DNA of 64,000 nt from Entomortierella parvispora (lineage: Eukaryota > Mortierellomycota > Mortierellomycetes > Mortierellales > Mortierellaceae): the NCBI GenBank assembly GCA_963573315.1, contig OY752145.1:744001-808000 (forward strand). The letters run 5' to 3'. The notes below the pieces were generated by a model that was not told where the DNA came from, ran no database searches, and was given only the letters and a program-made list of their open reading frames with translations. Within the stretch, counting starts at the first letter, position 1, and each line of letters begins with the position of its first letter. A program made the translations under genes and the position numbers. Of the stretch, positions 49,516 through 60,294 are shown piece by piece.

Positions 49516-49543
49516 GCATGCACAGCAGACAGACAAGCAAGAA
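49516..49543 (+). repeat. Left copy of a 28-bp direct repeat bracketing the accessory island
   Basis: The sequence GCATGCACAGCAGACAGACA followed by AGCAAGAA occurs here and, identical in all 28 positions and in the same orientation, at 61800-61827, 12,284 bases away. It lies just upstream of the DNA polymerase gamma promoter. On the polymerase side both copies are preceded at a short distance by GCAGTCAC, so similarity may extend in a diverged form. Confidence 0.9.
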
Positions 49544-49842
49544 AATCGATCGACAAACTTCGACGGCGAATCAGAAGGTGCATCTTGCAACAAACTTGGA
49601 TAATCTTCAGGACTCCCTAAACATGAGGGCAAGGCAGCGAAAGATGCAGGATGCCTCGAGAGGTAAGAAGACCCAATGTTTGATTGTTTGATTATACCTC
49701 TATCCATCATAGGTTCTTCACCGACTCCTCTTCGGAATCGGTCCCCGGATCCTTCGAGTTATTCGCCGCTATATGCAGAAGGCTCAGGTCCATGATCACC
49801 TGAGCAGTTGACACTGTCGCCACCATCCACCTTGAGGTTCTC

Positions 49843-50391
49843 ATGGAACAGGAAGCTCGCGCCTTTTTCAGCTCCGAGGGCTCGTTACAGGATGACCTTT
49901 TCAATAATCTTCGTGATGGTAACGCTTTACCTTCGTGGGTTAAGGGCTGCCCAAAACACAAGTTTGAATTGCAGCTTCAGGATGACTCGAGCCGGGGATG
50001 CCTCATTGATGTGAGCGAGCTGGGTGCAGGTTTGTTGTATCTATAGCTACATCAAGAACATAGACATCTCGATGTATATTGATCTTAGCTTTATTTATGA
50101 TCTATAGGTTGGAAATCGCTCCTGCAGCAAGAAATAGCTGCCGCACGGAGAGAGGATCGGGACCCGGTTTTTCTGGTTGATACCGAGCCGGTGGTAGAGG
50201 CAATCTTTTCATCATATGCCGATTGTAAAAGCAAAAAGATCACCTCCATGGTTTTTATTGCGTTGCATGTCTTCCGCCAATAACAATTGGGCCCCTCTTG
50301 TTTCTGAATCGGATTGTTTAATGGCAGTTGTTGGACCAATCCTGAATGAGATCATGGCACTGCAGCAGCGGATCAAATTTACGTGGTAACT
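49843..50391 (+). pseudogene. Remnant of an effector-like gene (N-terminal part)
   Basis: A short two-exon reading frame (49843-50029 joined to 50108-50283) encodes about 120 residues starting MEQEARAFFSSEG and including LFNNLRDGNALPSWVKG and EPVVEAIFSSYADC. It ends at TAA, but a +1-shifted frame immediately continues (MSSANNNWAPLVSESD, then MAVVGPILNEIMALQQRIK) to a stop at 50391. The two parts read like consecutive pieces of one protein broken by a frameshift. From general recollection, similar segments occur in large families of uncharacterised Mucoromycota proteins that carry nuclease-like C-terminal domains. No such C-terminus follows here, so I treat it as truncated. Not verified by search. 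Confidence 0.4.
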
Positions 50392-51303
50392 GAAATTATT
50401 CCAGGTAGTTTACTTATCCGTTGATTGACTGACCTTCACCTACATTTATATTAGCGCCAATGCTTGTACATTAATGTCAAGGTTGCCACCTACGTATACT
50501 GTGATTGCATTGTCTGGTAACGCAGCTTGCTCGCCCTCCTTTTCACTAGATTCAAGTTCCTTGCGAGGAAAAAGAAAGCAAAGAAACACCAATGAGAACC
50601 GGACGATAGAAAAGAGAGTGTGAGAGTACAAACGAGAGCACTGGACGACAAATCCGTCAAGAGGGAGTTTCGCCATAGAAAGGGTTTAGCAAGAGAGGAA
50701 GGATCAAAGAGTATTAAAGGTCATGTTTATTAGACTAGTTGGGTATAGTGCCTCGTTCAGGAAGTATCTATGGAACCAGGGCAAGGTGCGTGGCCATAGA
50801 CTGGTGCAGAAATTCAGACGACAAGGAAGGTGCGACTAAATGACAGATATACGCCTCCTCTGTGTGTTTATCTAAGGCAATCTATCTAGCAGGATATCCA
50901 GAGGCTACTTCGAAATCGAGGAGCAAAAAAATGCCTCATTGATTGGGCGTACGGGACATTTATGCTCCTGAATCACAAAATCACGAAGCAAGTTGACTGA
51001 AAGAGCAACATTCGGTTCCAGCATCAGCAAACAGTTTAGCATTGGCGCCACTCAAAGATTCCAACTGTGTGTACTGCACAGTGTTCTACTGCAAACGGAA
51101 AAACCTCTCGGAAGTGTCTATTTGTCGTCCACCCGAAGCAAAACAAAGACTCAGTGGCCACCAGGTCAAGGACCAGTGGCCTCTCAGTGTTGTGTTTGTC
51201 TTCTCTCTCGCCCGCCGGTTCCCAATTGATCATATGTCTCCTGGCCGCGTTTTAGTTAGTCCTTTTACCTTCTCTTCCCCAACGATTTCGCTCCCAGTAT
51301 TAG
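50392..51303. other. Region without recognised genes
   Basis: About 0.9 kb with only short, unsupported open frames on both strands. The last part becomes C/T-rich and leads to the TATA-containing promoter at 51304. Confidence 0.5.
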
Positions 51304-51311
51304 TATAAATA
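51304..51311 (+). promoter_or_regulatory. TATA box
   Basis: TATAAATA lies 102 bases before the ATG at 51413, with C/T-rich sequence (51320-51400) between them. Clear TATA boxes are not evident upstream of the housekeeping genes in this window, so this promoter is of a different, possibly inducible, type. Confidence 0.6.
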
Positions 51312-51412
51312 GAGGGCCTCTGTAGGACGATTGACTCCTTCAGATCCCTTCTGTCCCTCAGTCCAATTACTCACCCTCCTGCCGATCTAGCGTGTTCTGC
51401 GAGCCTTCCATC

Positions 51413-51769
51413 ATGGAGTTCATTCTCTTCAACCTTCACGCAGGCGCAACCAGATCCGTCCAGCGTTTTCCCAAGAAATTGGACCAGAAGATCTTAAGGT
51501 TGCAATCGGAGCATATTTTCGAAACCGAGGACACCCTCTCATATTCAGCGGAACAAGTGACAATATCACAGTAATAGTTTTCTCATCCAACGAAGAGAAC
51601 TGGCCACACTCCATACAAGTTATTAGAAATAGAATTAACTACAATCGGTAGTTTCATTGGAGCAATTGGGATGCTTGTAGCAAGTGCACCAAGCGGCAAG
51701 ATTTCCACCGACGAGACCCCCCACTCTATCGACAAGGACGCCCCCATGGACCAACCTACAGTAAGTTTT
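51413..51769 (+). pseudogene. Frame-broken N-terminal header of an effector-like gene
   Basis: From the ATG the frame reads MEFILFNLHAGATRSVQRF and stops at 51574. A second frame over the same DNA reads IGPEDLKVAIGAYFRNRG, then HPLIFSGTSDNITVIVFSS and continues to about 51648. A third, from about 51650, reads APSGKISTDETPHSIDKD and ends at a good donor (ACA|GTAAGT, GT at 51770). A TATA box, a start, a compact alpha/beta-looking domain and a polar linker in three successive frames suggest one ancestral N-terminal domain hit by indels. The DLK(xx)I pattern resembles Crinkler-type ubiquitin-like headers, but this is inference. The body of the gene may lie downstream at 54558-57281, beyond an insertion. 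Confidence 0.4.
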
Positions 51770-51888
51770 TGCATTGCCAGAGAGACCCAGAACCTGATTT
51801 GTTCAAAACAACAGATGAAAAAAGGGTGAAAAAGTGAGAGTTTTTCTCTATTAATTTAAATATTATTCTATAAAAACTATAATTTAAC

Positions 51889-53267
51889 CTAATCTTCCTC
51901 AGAAATAAAACCTTCTTCTGATAGAGCATCCTCTTCTTCATCATTCTCAGTATCGTCAAGTTCTGTGTTGTTCTTGAGGTTCATTTCGTGCAGCTCTTGA
52001 TATTCCCGGGCAATCTGTACAGTATTTTGCCAAACAGAAATCAACTGGGCACTGCTGACATGCGCAAACCCCTCGAGCAGGCGATTCCTAAGAGAGAGAA
52101 CCGTCTCATCCATGTTTGGGTTGAAAGCAATTGGGTTCTTGATCATACCCCAGAGTTTCCCGATTGGTTGGCATTCGCAATGATAGGGGGGGGGGGGGTC
52201 TTCATGATCGTGTGCCCATATTTGCTAGCGATTCGGTAAGATGCGTAGACATGTTTGATGTTCAGACCTTCCCTGGGCGCGTCGGTAGATCAAGTCCGTT
52301 TTCATCAAACCACGTCTTGATATCCGACATAGTGGCATTTGCTTTTGGGGCGGATTCTCTTGGCGTGCATGGCATTTAGCACCATCCATTCTTAATCGTC
52401 TTACAGAGTTCCGAAAAGAGACGCTCAAAAAGCTCGGCACTGAAGTTCCCATGGTAGTCGTGCAGGTCCGGGGCTATACCGCTTTTTTGAACAAACTCAG
52501 GCACTGTTCTCCAGCCCTCATTGTCCCGCGCTTTACCGCCTTCTTGCCCACGAACCTTGCCTACTACTGGCCAGATTAGAATGCTCTTCCGAACGATCTC
52601 GCCCTTGAGCTGGTGTCCATTGTGGTAGACGACGAAGGTGCCAAATATGACCACCATGGGTTTACGGCCCGACTCGTTGACAGTTCCTCCAACAGGCTTC
52701 CATGTATACTTTCTGTGGTGGTCCAAATGACAATAGCTTTCGTCAAGAAACACTTCCGGGACAATGGGGTGGCCTTTCCGATTGAGATTTTCTAAGCGCC
52801 TTTCGACGTAGATGTTGCGGTACTGAATGATCGCCGGTTTGTCATGAAAGACATTGCGTCGGTCACCCTTCCCATAGGTGAGTCCAAGGCAGAGGAGATA
52901 GCGAGTTAGGGTTTTAGGGTGAAAGACCAGACCATGTTTGTCTTGAAGTTCGGTACAAATTAGAGCCGCGGTGAGAAATCCCGGCTTTATTATTCCGGAG
53001 AATGAAAGTTCGGATTGCTGCGCCCAAGTCGTCATCAATGACAAGTTTTGGGCATCCAATGGTCATTTGCATTGGCTCCTCCTGACGAATGGCGAGTCGA
53101 ATGGCGCTCTGTGCTACTTTGGTCGAGACGCCAGAAGCTACAGCTAATCGCTGGCGCGGGGTGAGGTATTCACGGGCTTTATGGAGAGGACCAGTGCCCG
53201 AAAGGTGGTAGTGGAAGTTGATCAAGATAGAGTACTCATTGCGAGTGACAATGTGAGAGATTGACAT
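51889..53267 (-). mobile_element. Decayed DDE transposase, IS630/Tc1-mariner superfamily
   Basis: Reading down from 53267 (MSISHIVTRNEYSIL), a helix-turn-helix-like segment contains YLTPRQRLAVASGVSTK and leads into the catalytic core: PEVFLDESYCHLDHHRKYTW (first Asp), then MDGAKCH (second Asp) and a PYHCECQPIGKLWG block. In related elements the last motif is usually QPIE, so the third acidic residue has become Gly. The frame is broken near 52990, near 52380, near 52330-52270 and at a run of 13 G (52186-52198, read as C on this strand). The C-terminal tail (MIKNPIAFNPNMDETVLS onward) is acidic and ends at 51889. No terminal inverted repeats could be matched by eye. Certainly not functional as a transposase. 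Confidence 0.8.
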
Positions 53268-53500
53268 TGGGATGAGAAGCCTGATGGCTGAGGATGTTCC
53301 TGAGGATGTTCCTGAGTGGCATCCTGAAAAAGACAGAAAGCGGATAAATTTATTAAGGGCCTAAACCAGCGTTCGAAAAAAAAAAAGCATGGCGTGGATT
53401 GTCCGGGAGCCTTGTCATCAAGGGCGCCAACTCATTACCAATTTATCAAACTCAAGGTAAGACTTGCTTGACAGTCGTTGGTGCAATGATTTACACGCTG

Positions 53501-54404
53501 GACAGGGTGCATTGCGGCCGGATGCATCAGGTGTACTCTATTTTATTCAGCTTGGCAGGGGTGTAATGGACTTTTGTTGATGTCTTGCGACATTAATGTC
53601 CTATCCCTGTACTCACTTGGCGGCCCTTTGGCGCAGAGGGATGTTGGATAGATGCGTTGCGGCCCTTTGGCGGATGCATCAAGGTTGGTACTCACTTGGC
53701 GGCCCTTTGGCGCAGTGAGATTCTTGCTTGACAGGGTGCATTGCGGCCGGATGCATCAGGTGTTCTATTGTGTTCAGCTTGGCAGGGGTGTAATGGACTT
53801 TTGTTGATGTCTTGCGACATTAATGTCCTATCCCTGTACTCACTTGGCGGCCCTTTGGCGCAGAGGGATGTTGGATAGATGCGTTGCGGCCCTTTGGCGG
53901 ATGCATCAAGGTTGGTACTCACTTGGCGGCCCTTTGGCGCAGTGAGATTCTTGCTTGACAGGGTGCATTGCGGCCGGATGCATCAGGTGTTCTATTGTAT
54001 TCAGCTTGGCAGGGGTGTAATGGACTTTTGTTGATGTCTTGCGACATTAATGTCCTATCCCTGTACTCACTTGGCGGCCCTTTGGCGCAGAGGGATGCTG
54101 AATAGATGCGTTGCGGCCCTTTGGCGGATGCATCAAGGTTGGTACTCACTTGGCGGCCCTTTGGCGCAGTGAGATTCTTGCTTGACAGGGTGCATTGCGG
54201 CCGGATGCATCAGGTGTTCTATTGTATTCAGCTTGGCAGGGGTGTAATGGACTTTTGTTGATGTCTTGCGACATTAATGTCCTATCCCTATACCCACTTG
54301 GCGGCCCTTTGGCGCAGAGGGATGTTGGATAGATGCGTTGCGGCCCTTTGGCGGACGCATCAAGGTTGGTACTCACTTGGCGGCCACTTGGCGCAGTGAG
54401 ATTC
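53501..54404. repeat. Minisatellite with a 227-bp unit, about four copies
   Basis: The phrase GACAGGGTGCATTGCGGCCG recurs at 53501, 53730, 53957 and 54184, spacing 229, 227 and 227 bases; the fourth unit diverges near 54404. Copies differ by only a few substitutions. Each unit contains internal subrepeats of CTTGGCGGCCCTTTGGCGCA and the related TTGCGGCCCTTTGGCGGATG. The first copy is most diverged (GTGTACTCTATTTTATTC instead of GTGTTCTATTGTATTC). Because 227 is not a multiple of three, the minus-strand open frames restart in each unit and are not a gene. Confidence 0.95.
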
Positions 54405-54557
54405 TGAATCCGGACTTTTGGCGAATCCATAAGTGGACTGTTTTTTTTTTTACTGCTGGTGCCTTGACAATCTGTCCCTTCTATCCTTGTCTGATGTGAA
54501 CTTATAGCATACTGCACGCTGGCCTCCACGATCGCGTTGTATTCCATCTTCCATCTG

Positions 54558-57281
54558 ATGTCAGCCGAGCCTCCCTACCATGGCGTCGAAAGTTTCGAAT
54601 GCCCCGACAAGTTGATTGTGCATAGGTTTTTTATGGACAACTCCAAGAACGTCATTGCATGGAATTTGAAAAATTTTCTTGGTCAATATCCATTCGATTT
54701 CGATCTGTATCTCAGGGACATCAAAGAAATCAACTCATATAGGACCATTCCCAGATCGGTTCGGACACATTGCAGTCGACAGATCGATTTTCTGGAATCC
54801 CAAGCTGGCAAGTCTCACATCCGTATTCTCCAATCCAGACTCCGCACAAATACGAATACCAAAATCATACGAGAGAATCTCCTTGAGCTTTCTCAAATAC
54901 AGGAAATTGCGCTGCAAGACTCATATCTTGCGCCTGGCCAAGAAGGTTCGTTAGGTGTATTCAATTTGCATTTTGTTTAATATGTCAATTAGTATTGATT
55001 TGAATTTGCCCTCGTATCAGTTGGCTCAAGTGCCTTTCCTAGCTCTGGCGAAATGCAGATTGTAGGCTCCTGCTCTGCGACTCCTTTTGCCTCGGCCGCA
55101 TTTCTTAGTGGTAGCGAACTTCGCGATATCACCCAGAACAAGGTAAGTCATACTATTGATGCGAAGAGAGCACACATATCTCTTTTATCCTCTTTGGTGG
55201 CCTTTACTGAATTTCTTTGGTATTTTGCTGCAAACATAGGATAATTTGCCCGATCCTTCCGATTATGCTTTCGCAGAGCAAGAAGCCGGTGGTACATTCA
55301 GCGAGACTGATGACCAAAGTACAAGTGTCTCAGAACTGACAAATGCTGAAGATGAGACCGAAGTGGGGACCGACGCAGAGACTGACGCAGAGACTGACGC
55401 AGAGACTGACGCAGAGACTGACGCAGAGACCGACGCAGAGACCGTGGCGGAGACCGACGCAGAGACCGTGGCGGAGACCGACGCAGAGACCATCGCGGAG
55501 ACCGACGCGGAGACCGACGCAGAGACTGACGCGCCAATGGCAACTGACAGCAACAGAGAGGAGGCAGAGGAGGAGGAAACTGCGTTGCTTGTGGGTGGGT
55601 TGTGCTCGCCCTTCGGCGATTTAATTAAGGAACTATATGTCGTGGTAAGTGCCATGACGCATGTTGGATTTTCAACAGCTCCTCTTTTGTTGATTATAAT
55701 ACCTGACCTTCAATTGCACTATGTACTGTCTATTTCTATGTCCTACATAGTACGGCCATGATCCGTCGAAGATGGCGATACAAACAACAGCCAACTTATC
55801 TCCATTGCTTGGCGAATTACATTCTCACGCAAAGCACTTACTGGGAACGTGGTCAAAGGATGATCGCATACATCAGAAGGATCTGCTGTAAGTACTTTGC
55901 CGCCATGCTGTATTTAAAGGCCACTCGGACCGCGCGTAATGGCCCATTACGCTTTGTAACCAATGAATGCGGCTTTTTCTTCTCAATAGTGTGGCTCTCT
56001 CTGGTGTGGTGAACACCATTGACAAAGATAATCGGCCCCACTACAAAGACTTCGATGATATGAAACAGCTGTGTGTTGTCACGGATTTCATGATGCCAAC
56101 GAATCACCACCTGGAAGTCGTGGACAAGATGCTAAAAGAGTCCAGATTTCTTAGAGCAAACGATATCGATGCTTTGGATATTTGGGTTACACGACGTGCT
56201 TGCGACCTGCGGGAGTTATTGATGAAGGAGTCACCGTTTTATGAGGTACCAGACATCGACGACGTGAGTGAGGAACTTACCATATGTACCCTCGTACACA
56301 TTATGTAAGTGTATTTTTCCTATCTAGACTATTACTATGGACAACATTGAACAATCATTGTGTCCGCCATACTTGACTAATGGAGCCGTGTGCATTCATC
56401 TCTTTTATCGTTAGCTGCAAAGAAATCATATTCACTGAGAATCGTACTTGCTCTGAGCATGAAGACGTTTGCCATTGGCGTGACATTACAAGAGTCCTCT
56501 ATCAGGGTGGCGTCGTGCCGAGGATTGGTGAGCTGTCATCTGTTGCAGTTCGATCCGACCGCCGACGAGTTGAGGGTGCGATTTCTCGGGACCGAACCTG
56601 CACCCAAGCTCGAGGCCGTAAAATTGATCTTTTTTTTCAGCTGCTCCGCGAGAAAAAGCCAATCGATCTGTTCAGTTGGGAGGTTAAAACGTCAGATTCA
56701 GGCTCAACACAGTTGGCAGTGCAGCGTTGCAAGAATATTCGCTTAAATGCCTGTATGATTGGCACGACGCTCTCATTAGCTGGACTGGACCAGAAACAAT
56801 CGTCACAACCTCTGCCATCGCCAATGCTGCTGGACATTGCTGGAAGGACAGCACTCCCATACAAGATTCAAAAATACGACAGTAATGTCTTTGTGGCTGG
56901 AACTGTCATGGATGAGCAAAGTCTGATTTGTTTACCTCGCTGCAAGGATGAAATTGTTGAATTTCTAAGGGAAGGAGGGCTTACAGCATTGCTGAATGTC
57001 AAGGTATGATATAACGCGATGCATCTATTCTTCGAGCTACCAAAACCTGTCTACACAGTTTGCATATAACTTGACCTTGTTTTCCGCGAATGCCTGAACC
57101 TTTCTAGTCTGCAAATGAGCAATATGCAAGCACGATTCTGACTGGTTTGCGTAAAATGGACAAAGAGAATGCGAGAAAGAGAATGCTTGGGTCGGAATGG
57201 ACAAGGGATACTCGAAACCCAATGATCAACACTCCAACAAAAAAACAGAAGGGGTCGACCAAGAAAGCTCAACGCGTCTAG
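54558..57281 (+). CDS. Nuclease-like (PD-(D/E)XK motif) effector-type protein, unknown function
   Basis: Seven exons with consistent GT-AG junctions: 54558-54945, 55021-55142, 55240-55644, 55751-55887, 55990-56304, 56415-57003, 57108-57281; about 709 residues. The N-terminal half is unrecognised. Exon 3 encodes a (TDAE)n repeat. Exon 6 has RGRKIDLFFQLL, then DLFSWEVKTSD and QLAVQRCKNIRLNACMIG: a D...ExK pattern followed by a Gln/Lys/Arg-Asn helix, as in restriction-endonuclease-fold domains. From general knowledge, such modules sit at the C-terminus of Crinkler-like and other uncharacterised proteins expanded in Mucoromycota. The tail TPTKKQKGSTKKAQRV is basic and could direct it to the nucleus. 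The start is the first in-frame ATG; an N-terminal header may once have been supplied by 51413-51769. Seven clean exons argue that it is intact, unlike its surroundings. Confidence 0.65.
55370..55532 (+). repeat. 12-bp coding minisatellite, Thr-Asp-Ala-Glu repeats
   Basis: Units of the type ACTGACGCAGAG repeat about thirteen times in frame, with variants giving TVAE and TIAE (GTGGCGGAG, ATCGCGGAG). They form an acidic linker in exon 3 of the nuclease-like gene. The variant units are interspersed rather than terminal, indicating block duplication of a 24-bp higher-order unit. Confidence 0.9.
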
Positions 57282-57471
57282 CTTAGTGCCTGAAACAACC
57301 TATGGTTGTCTTTGCTGTCTGATTATAATGCAATATATCTCACTACTCACTTTTATCAAGAATCACGAAAAGGGGATCCTCCATAGCCTTATGAATAAAT
57401 CGGACTGAACAAACAGGCAGAGCAATAGGAGGTTTCGGCTCGATAGTTTTTCATGTAATTGCTCTCTGGCC

Positions 57472-58450
57472 GTGTATACAACAGACCCCTGCGCCACCAA
57501 AACACGCTTCCCACCGCCACCAACTCGCTTTCGCCGCCACCAACACGCTCCCCCCCGCCACCAACTCGCTTCTCCCCTCGCCCCGTATGTGATCGACCAC
57601 GCCGAAGATACCCAAGAAATCTTGACCAGCTGGATATCCTTCACCAAGATCCTTGACGATCTGTACGGCAATCATCTACATATTGATGATATCAACAACC
57701 GACTCATTCGTCTCCGCCAAACCGGCACCGTTTCCGAATATATCGCCAAGATCCAGCCTCTTGCCTCTCAGTCAGGCTGGAACGAGGCCGCCCTTTTGGC
57801 CCGCTTTAAAGATGGCCTGTCCTCTGATGTCAAATCTTTGTTGACGGCACAATTGCACAACTTCAAGACCTTTCGTGATGCCCAGGCCGCTGCCTCCACT
57901 GCTTACCAGAACCATGTCCTTCGCTCCCGCAATCAGCGTTTTGTCCACCGAAACCAAAACTCAAACAACCACTGGGCCCGTAGGTCCACTGCCACGGCCA
58001 TTACCACCCCTGCCGCCGTTTCTTCCTCCAACGATATGGATCTTAACGCTGTCCGTGTCAAGCACATCACCTCCGAAGAAAAACAACGTCCTTGCTGCGC
58101 CTACCCGTTTAGGCCAACCTCCTCCTCCTCGCTATTGTCTCCTCATCCCTATCACCACGACCCCCCGTCAGAACCAATGCTCTCCTCGACTCGGGCGCAC
58201 AAGAATCTTTTGTTGACGCCGCGTTTGTCAAAAAATTATTTCTCCCAACCTCGGATCTCGATCGCTCCGTCCGTCTACAAATGGCGGATGGATCCCCAAG
58301 CACCTCGGGTCCCGTCACCAAGACCTGCCCACTGAGCTTCACCATCTCAGACTCCCATCACGAGACCCTCAAGTGCCACGTCACCTCTCTTCAGTCCCAT
58401 GCTGTCATCCTTGGAATTGACTGGTTGCACACCCACAACCCTCATATCCA
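57472..58450 (+). mobile_element. Ty3/gypsy retrotransposon fragment, gag plus protease
   Basis: A gag-like frame from 57595 to about 58060 contains NRLIRLRQTGTVSEYIAKI and LLARFKDGLSSDVKSLL, typical of retrotransposon gag capsid. A Pro/Arg-rich stretch of CGCCACCAA-type repeats precedes it (57480-57580). After a frame change, an aspartic protease piece appears: LLDSGAQESFVD (catalytic DSG-type motif, about 58170-58215), then MADGSPSTSGPVTKTC and VILGIDWLHTHNPHIHW (to about 58455). No CCHC zinc knuckle, reverse transcriptase, integrase or long terminal repeat is visible, so the element is truncated and frame-broken. Confidence 0.75.
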
Positions 58451-58869
58451 TTGGAAAAAGCACCTAGTTTCTTTCCGCGATGGTGAGAGATTGGTTCGTC
58501 CAGACTTGTGGGCACCGTTTCCCCCCTTCTGGAAAGAAAAGCAGTGTGTCAACGTGCACCTTCTCTGTTGTCAAACCCCCTCACCGTCTCTCCTTGTCAC
58601 TATTTACAACCGAGTCCACTGTCGCTGCCCGTTTCTACCCTCGAAGTGTTTTTGCCCCCTTCCTTTCTTAAACTTGGTAAGTCAGTACTGGCACATTCAA
58701 CGAATACTCCGTTGTCAGAGAGGGTTTTCTGACGAGTTGAAAGAGTAGATTGCACGACGATGTACTGCACCTGTCCCTTCCAGCCTCAGGCACTGTGCAA
58801 AAGTTTCCCTTGCTACTGTGCGAAACGAAACAATATTATATTATTTTTATTTTCCTCCCCTTCAGTTCT
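58451..58869. other. Junction between gypsy and hAT remnants, nothing recognised
   Basis: About 0.4 kb with short open frames and no domain I can name. It may be decayed sequence of either element. Confidence 0.4.
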
Positions 58870-59860
58870 CTACGGCTGCTTGCCTTTGCTTTTCATTCGC
58901 AACGCTTCCTTTCCGTAGGAAGCCTTAAGCAAAGGGATTGCAACAGCAAGAGATCTCGCAAACATGACGTCTTGCATTGTCTCATCGCTTGTCCTTGTTG
59001 ATTTTGCGTTGATAATGAGTCCTGCCTTACTGAAGGTTCGCTCCGCCTCGCAAGAAGTTCCCTGAACACCAAGGTAGTCGATTGCTAAATCGCACAAATC
59101 TTCGTAACGTTTCTTTTCGATCGAACCAGAACTCCTGTGGGCACTTCCTGTACTTTAAAAATTCGTCTCCTGCCTCGCGAACGTCTTTCACGTAAAGGTG
59201 GACGCTAAACTGTGCAACGTAGTTGAGGCGATCAACGCTGGCATTCACCCCACACCTCGTCGATTGCTTCTGCCCCAGGTACTTGATGAAAGACGCAAGA
59301 GCCAACGTCAGCGCCTTGGAAAAGAGAGTCTTGTTGTCGGCGTCCACTGTTTCGTCCAAATAGCCCTTTGAGGTGCAGAGAGCAGGGTGGAAAAAGATCG
59401 CAAGAGGATAGCGTCTGGCATACCTGCAACAGACCATCGATCTTTGATACAATTGGTCAATGCTGCGTGAAAAGCCTCGCCTGCTGAGGTGTGCACTGTT
59501 CCTACAGCAGGGACTAAAGTAAACACGCGAGGGTAGATATCTGCAACAGTTGAGGACTTTGATGATCCAGCCCAGTGGGTGAATCCAGCCGACGGTCTTA
59601 GAAGCGCAAGCATCTCCCGCCACTTCTTGGAGTTAAGTTGACCGAAAAGGGTACCATCCTTGTCGAGAGTCTTACATTCGAACATCTCAACGCTATCGAC
59701 TATGGCAGGACCGTAGAAGTGACCAAGGATGCTGCTTTGACGAACACTCTTGCGAATCGGGACGAAAGCCAATTCCACTTGATCGTACGGGGCGTTTTGA
59801 CAAAAGTTCCTGACTAGGAAGAGATCCAATGGGACATTCCCCGTACGCGGCATACCAAGC
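58870..59860 (-). mobile_element. Decayed hAT-family transposase (C-terminal half)
   Basis: Read on the minus strand, from about 59860: KTLDKDGTLFGQLNSKKW, HWAGSSKSSTVADIYPRVF and AGEAFHAALTNCIKDRW correspond to the conserved central region of hAT transposases. After a frameshift near 59400 comes the segment FFHPALCTSKGYLDETV (the site of the usual LDPRFK-type motif) and a helical stretch. A further shift near 59100 leads to DLAIDYLGVQGTSCEAERTF and SKAGLIINAKSTRTSDETM, the hAT dimerisation domain. At least two frameshifts, no BED finger, no visible terminal repeats: a dead fragment. Confidence 0.7.
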
Positions 59861-60294
59861 TGCTAAAGCGTCATGGCTGTCCTCAAGGTGGAACCCTGTT
59901 ACTTCCAAGCCTTCCATGTCGGCGGCTTTGTCACTGGCTTGTCGAAGGGCAGCAGTAAGAACTCGAGCCAGGGTCGGTGAGGTCCGCAGGATCGTGCGTT
60001 GAAGGCCCCCAGGAGAAGAAGCCGAGCGAGAAAGGCCAGGGGGATAAACACGGTGCTCTGATCCAAATGAGAGCTATGCTTTGGGACTTGACCTCCAAAT
60101 TGAGCTCTAACATAAAGGTCTGAGGCAAGATCACGGGGAGAGGGGCGATTTCCAGGTGTTCGAGGAATGGTTCTAGTTGTAATCAAAGATCCATGGGGAC
60201 GGGAGTGGGATCCAGGGGTGCGATGAGTGGCTAGAGGTCTGCTGAAACGGTCGCCAAGACGGAGACGATGGCCTGGGGTTTGAGGGCTTCGGGT

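Noticed and set aside
53692-54547. Three similar minus-strand open frames of 76-133 codons
   Set aside because: They are products of the 227-bp tandem repeat. The period is not divisible by three, and each frame begins anew per unit, so they are repeat artefacts rather than paralogous genes.
55263-55655. Ser/Val/Ala repeat protein on the minus strand
   Set aside because: It is the antisense of the (TDAE)n minisatellite; the sense frame is embedded in a well-spliced gene.
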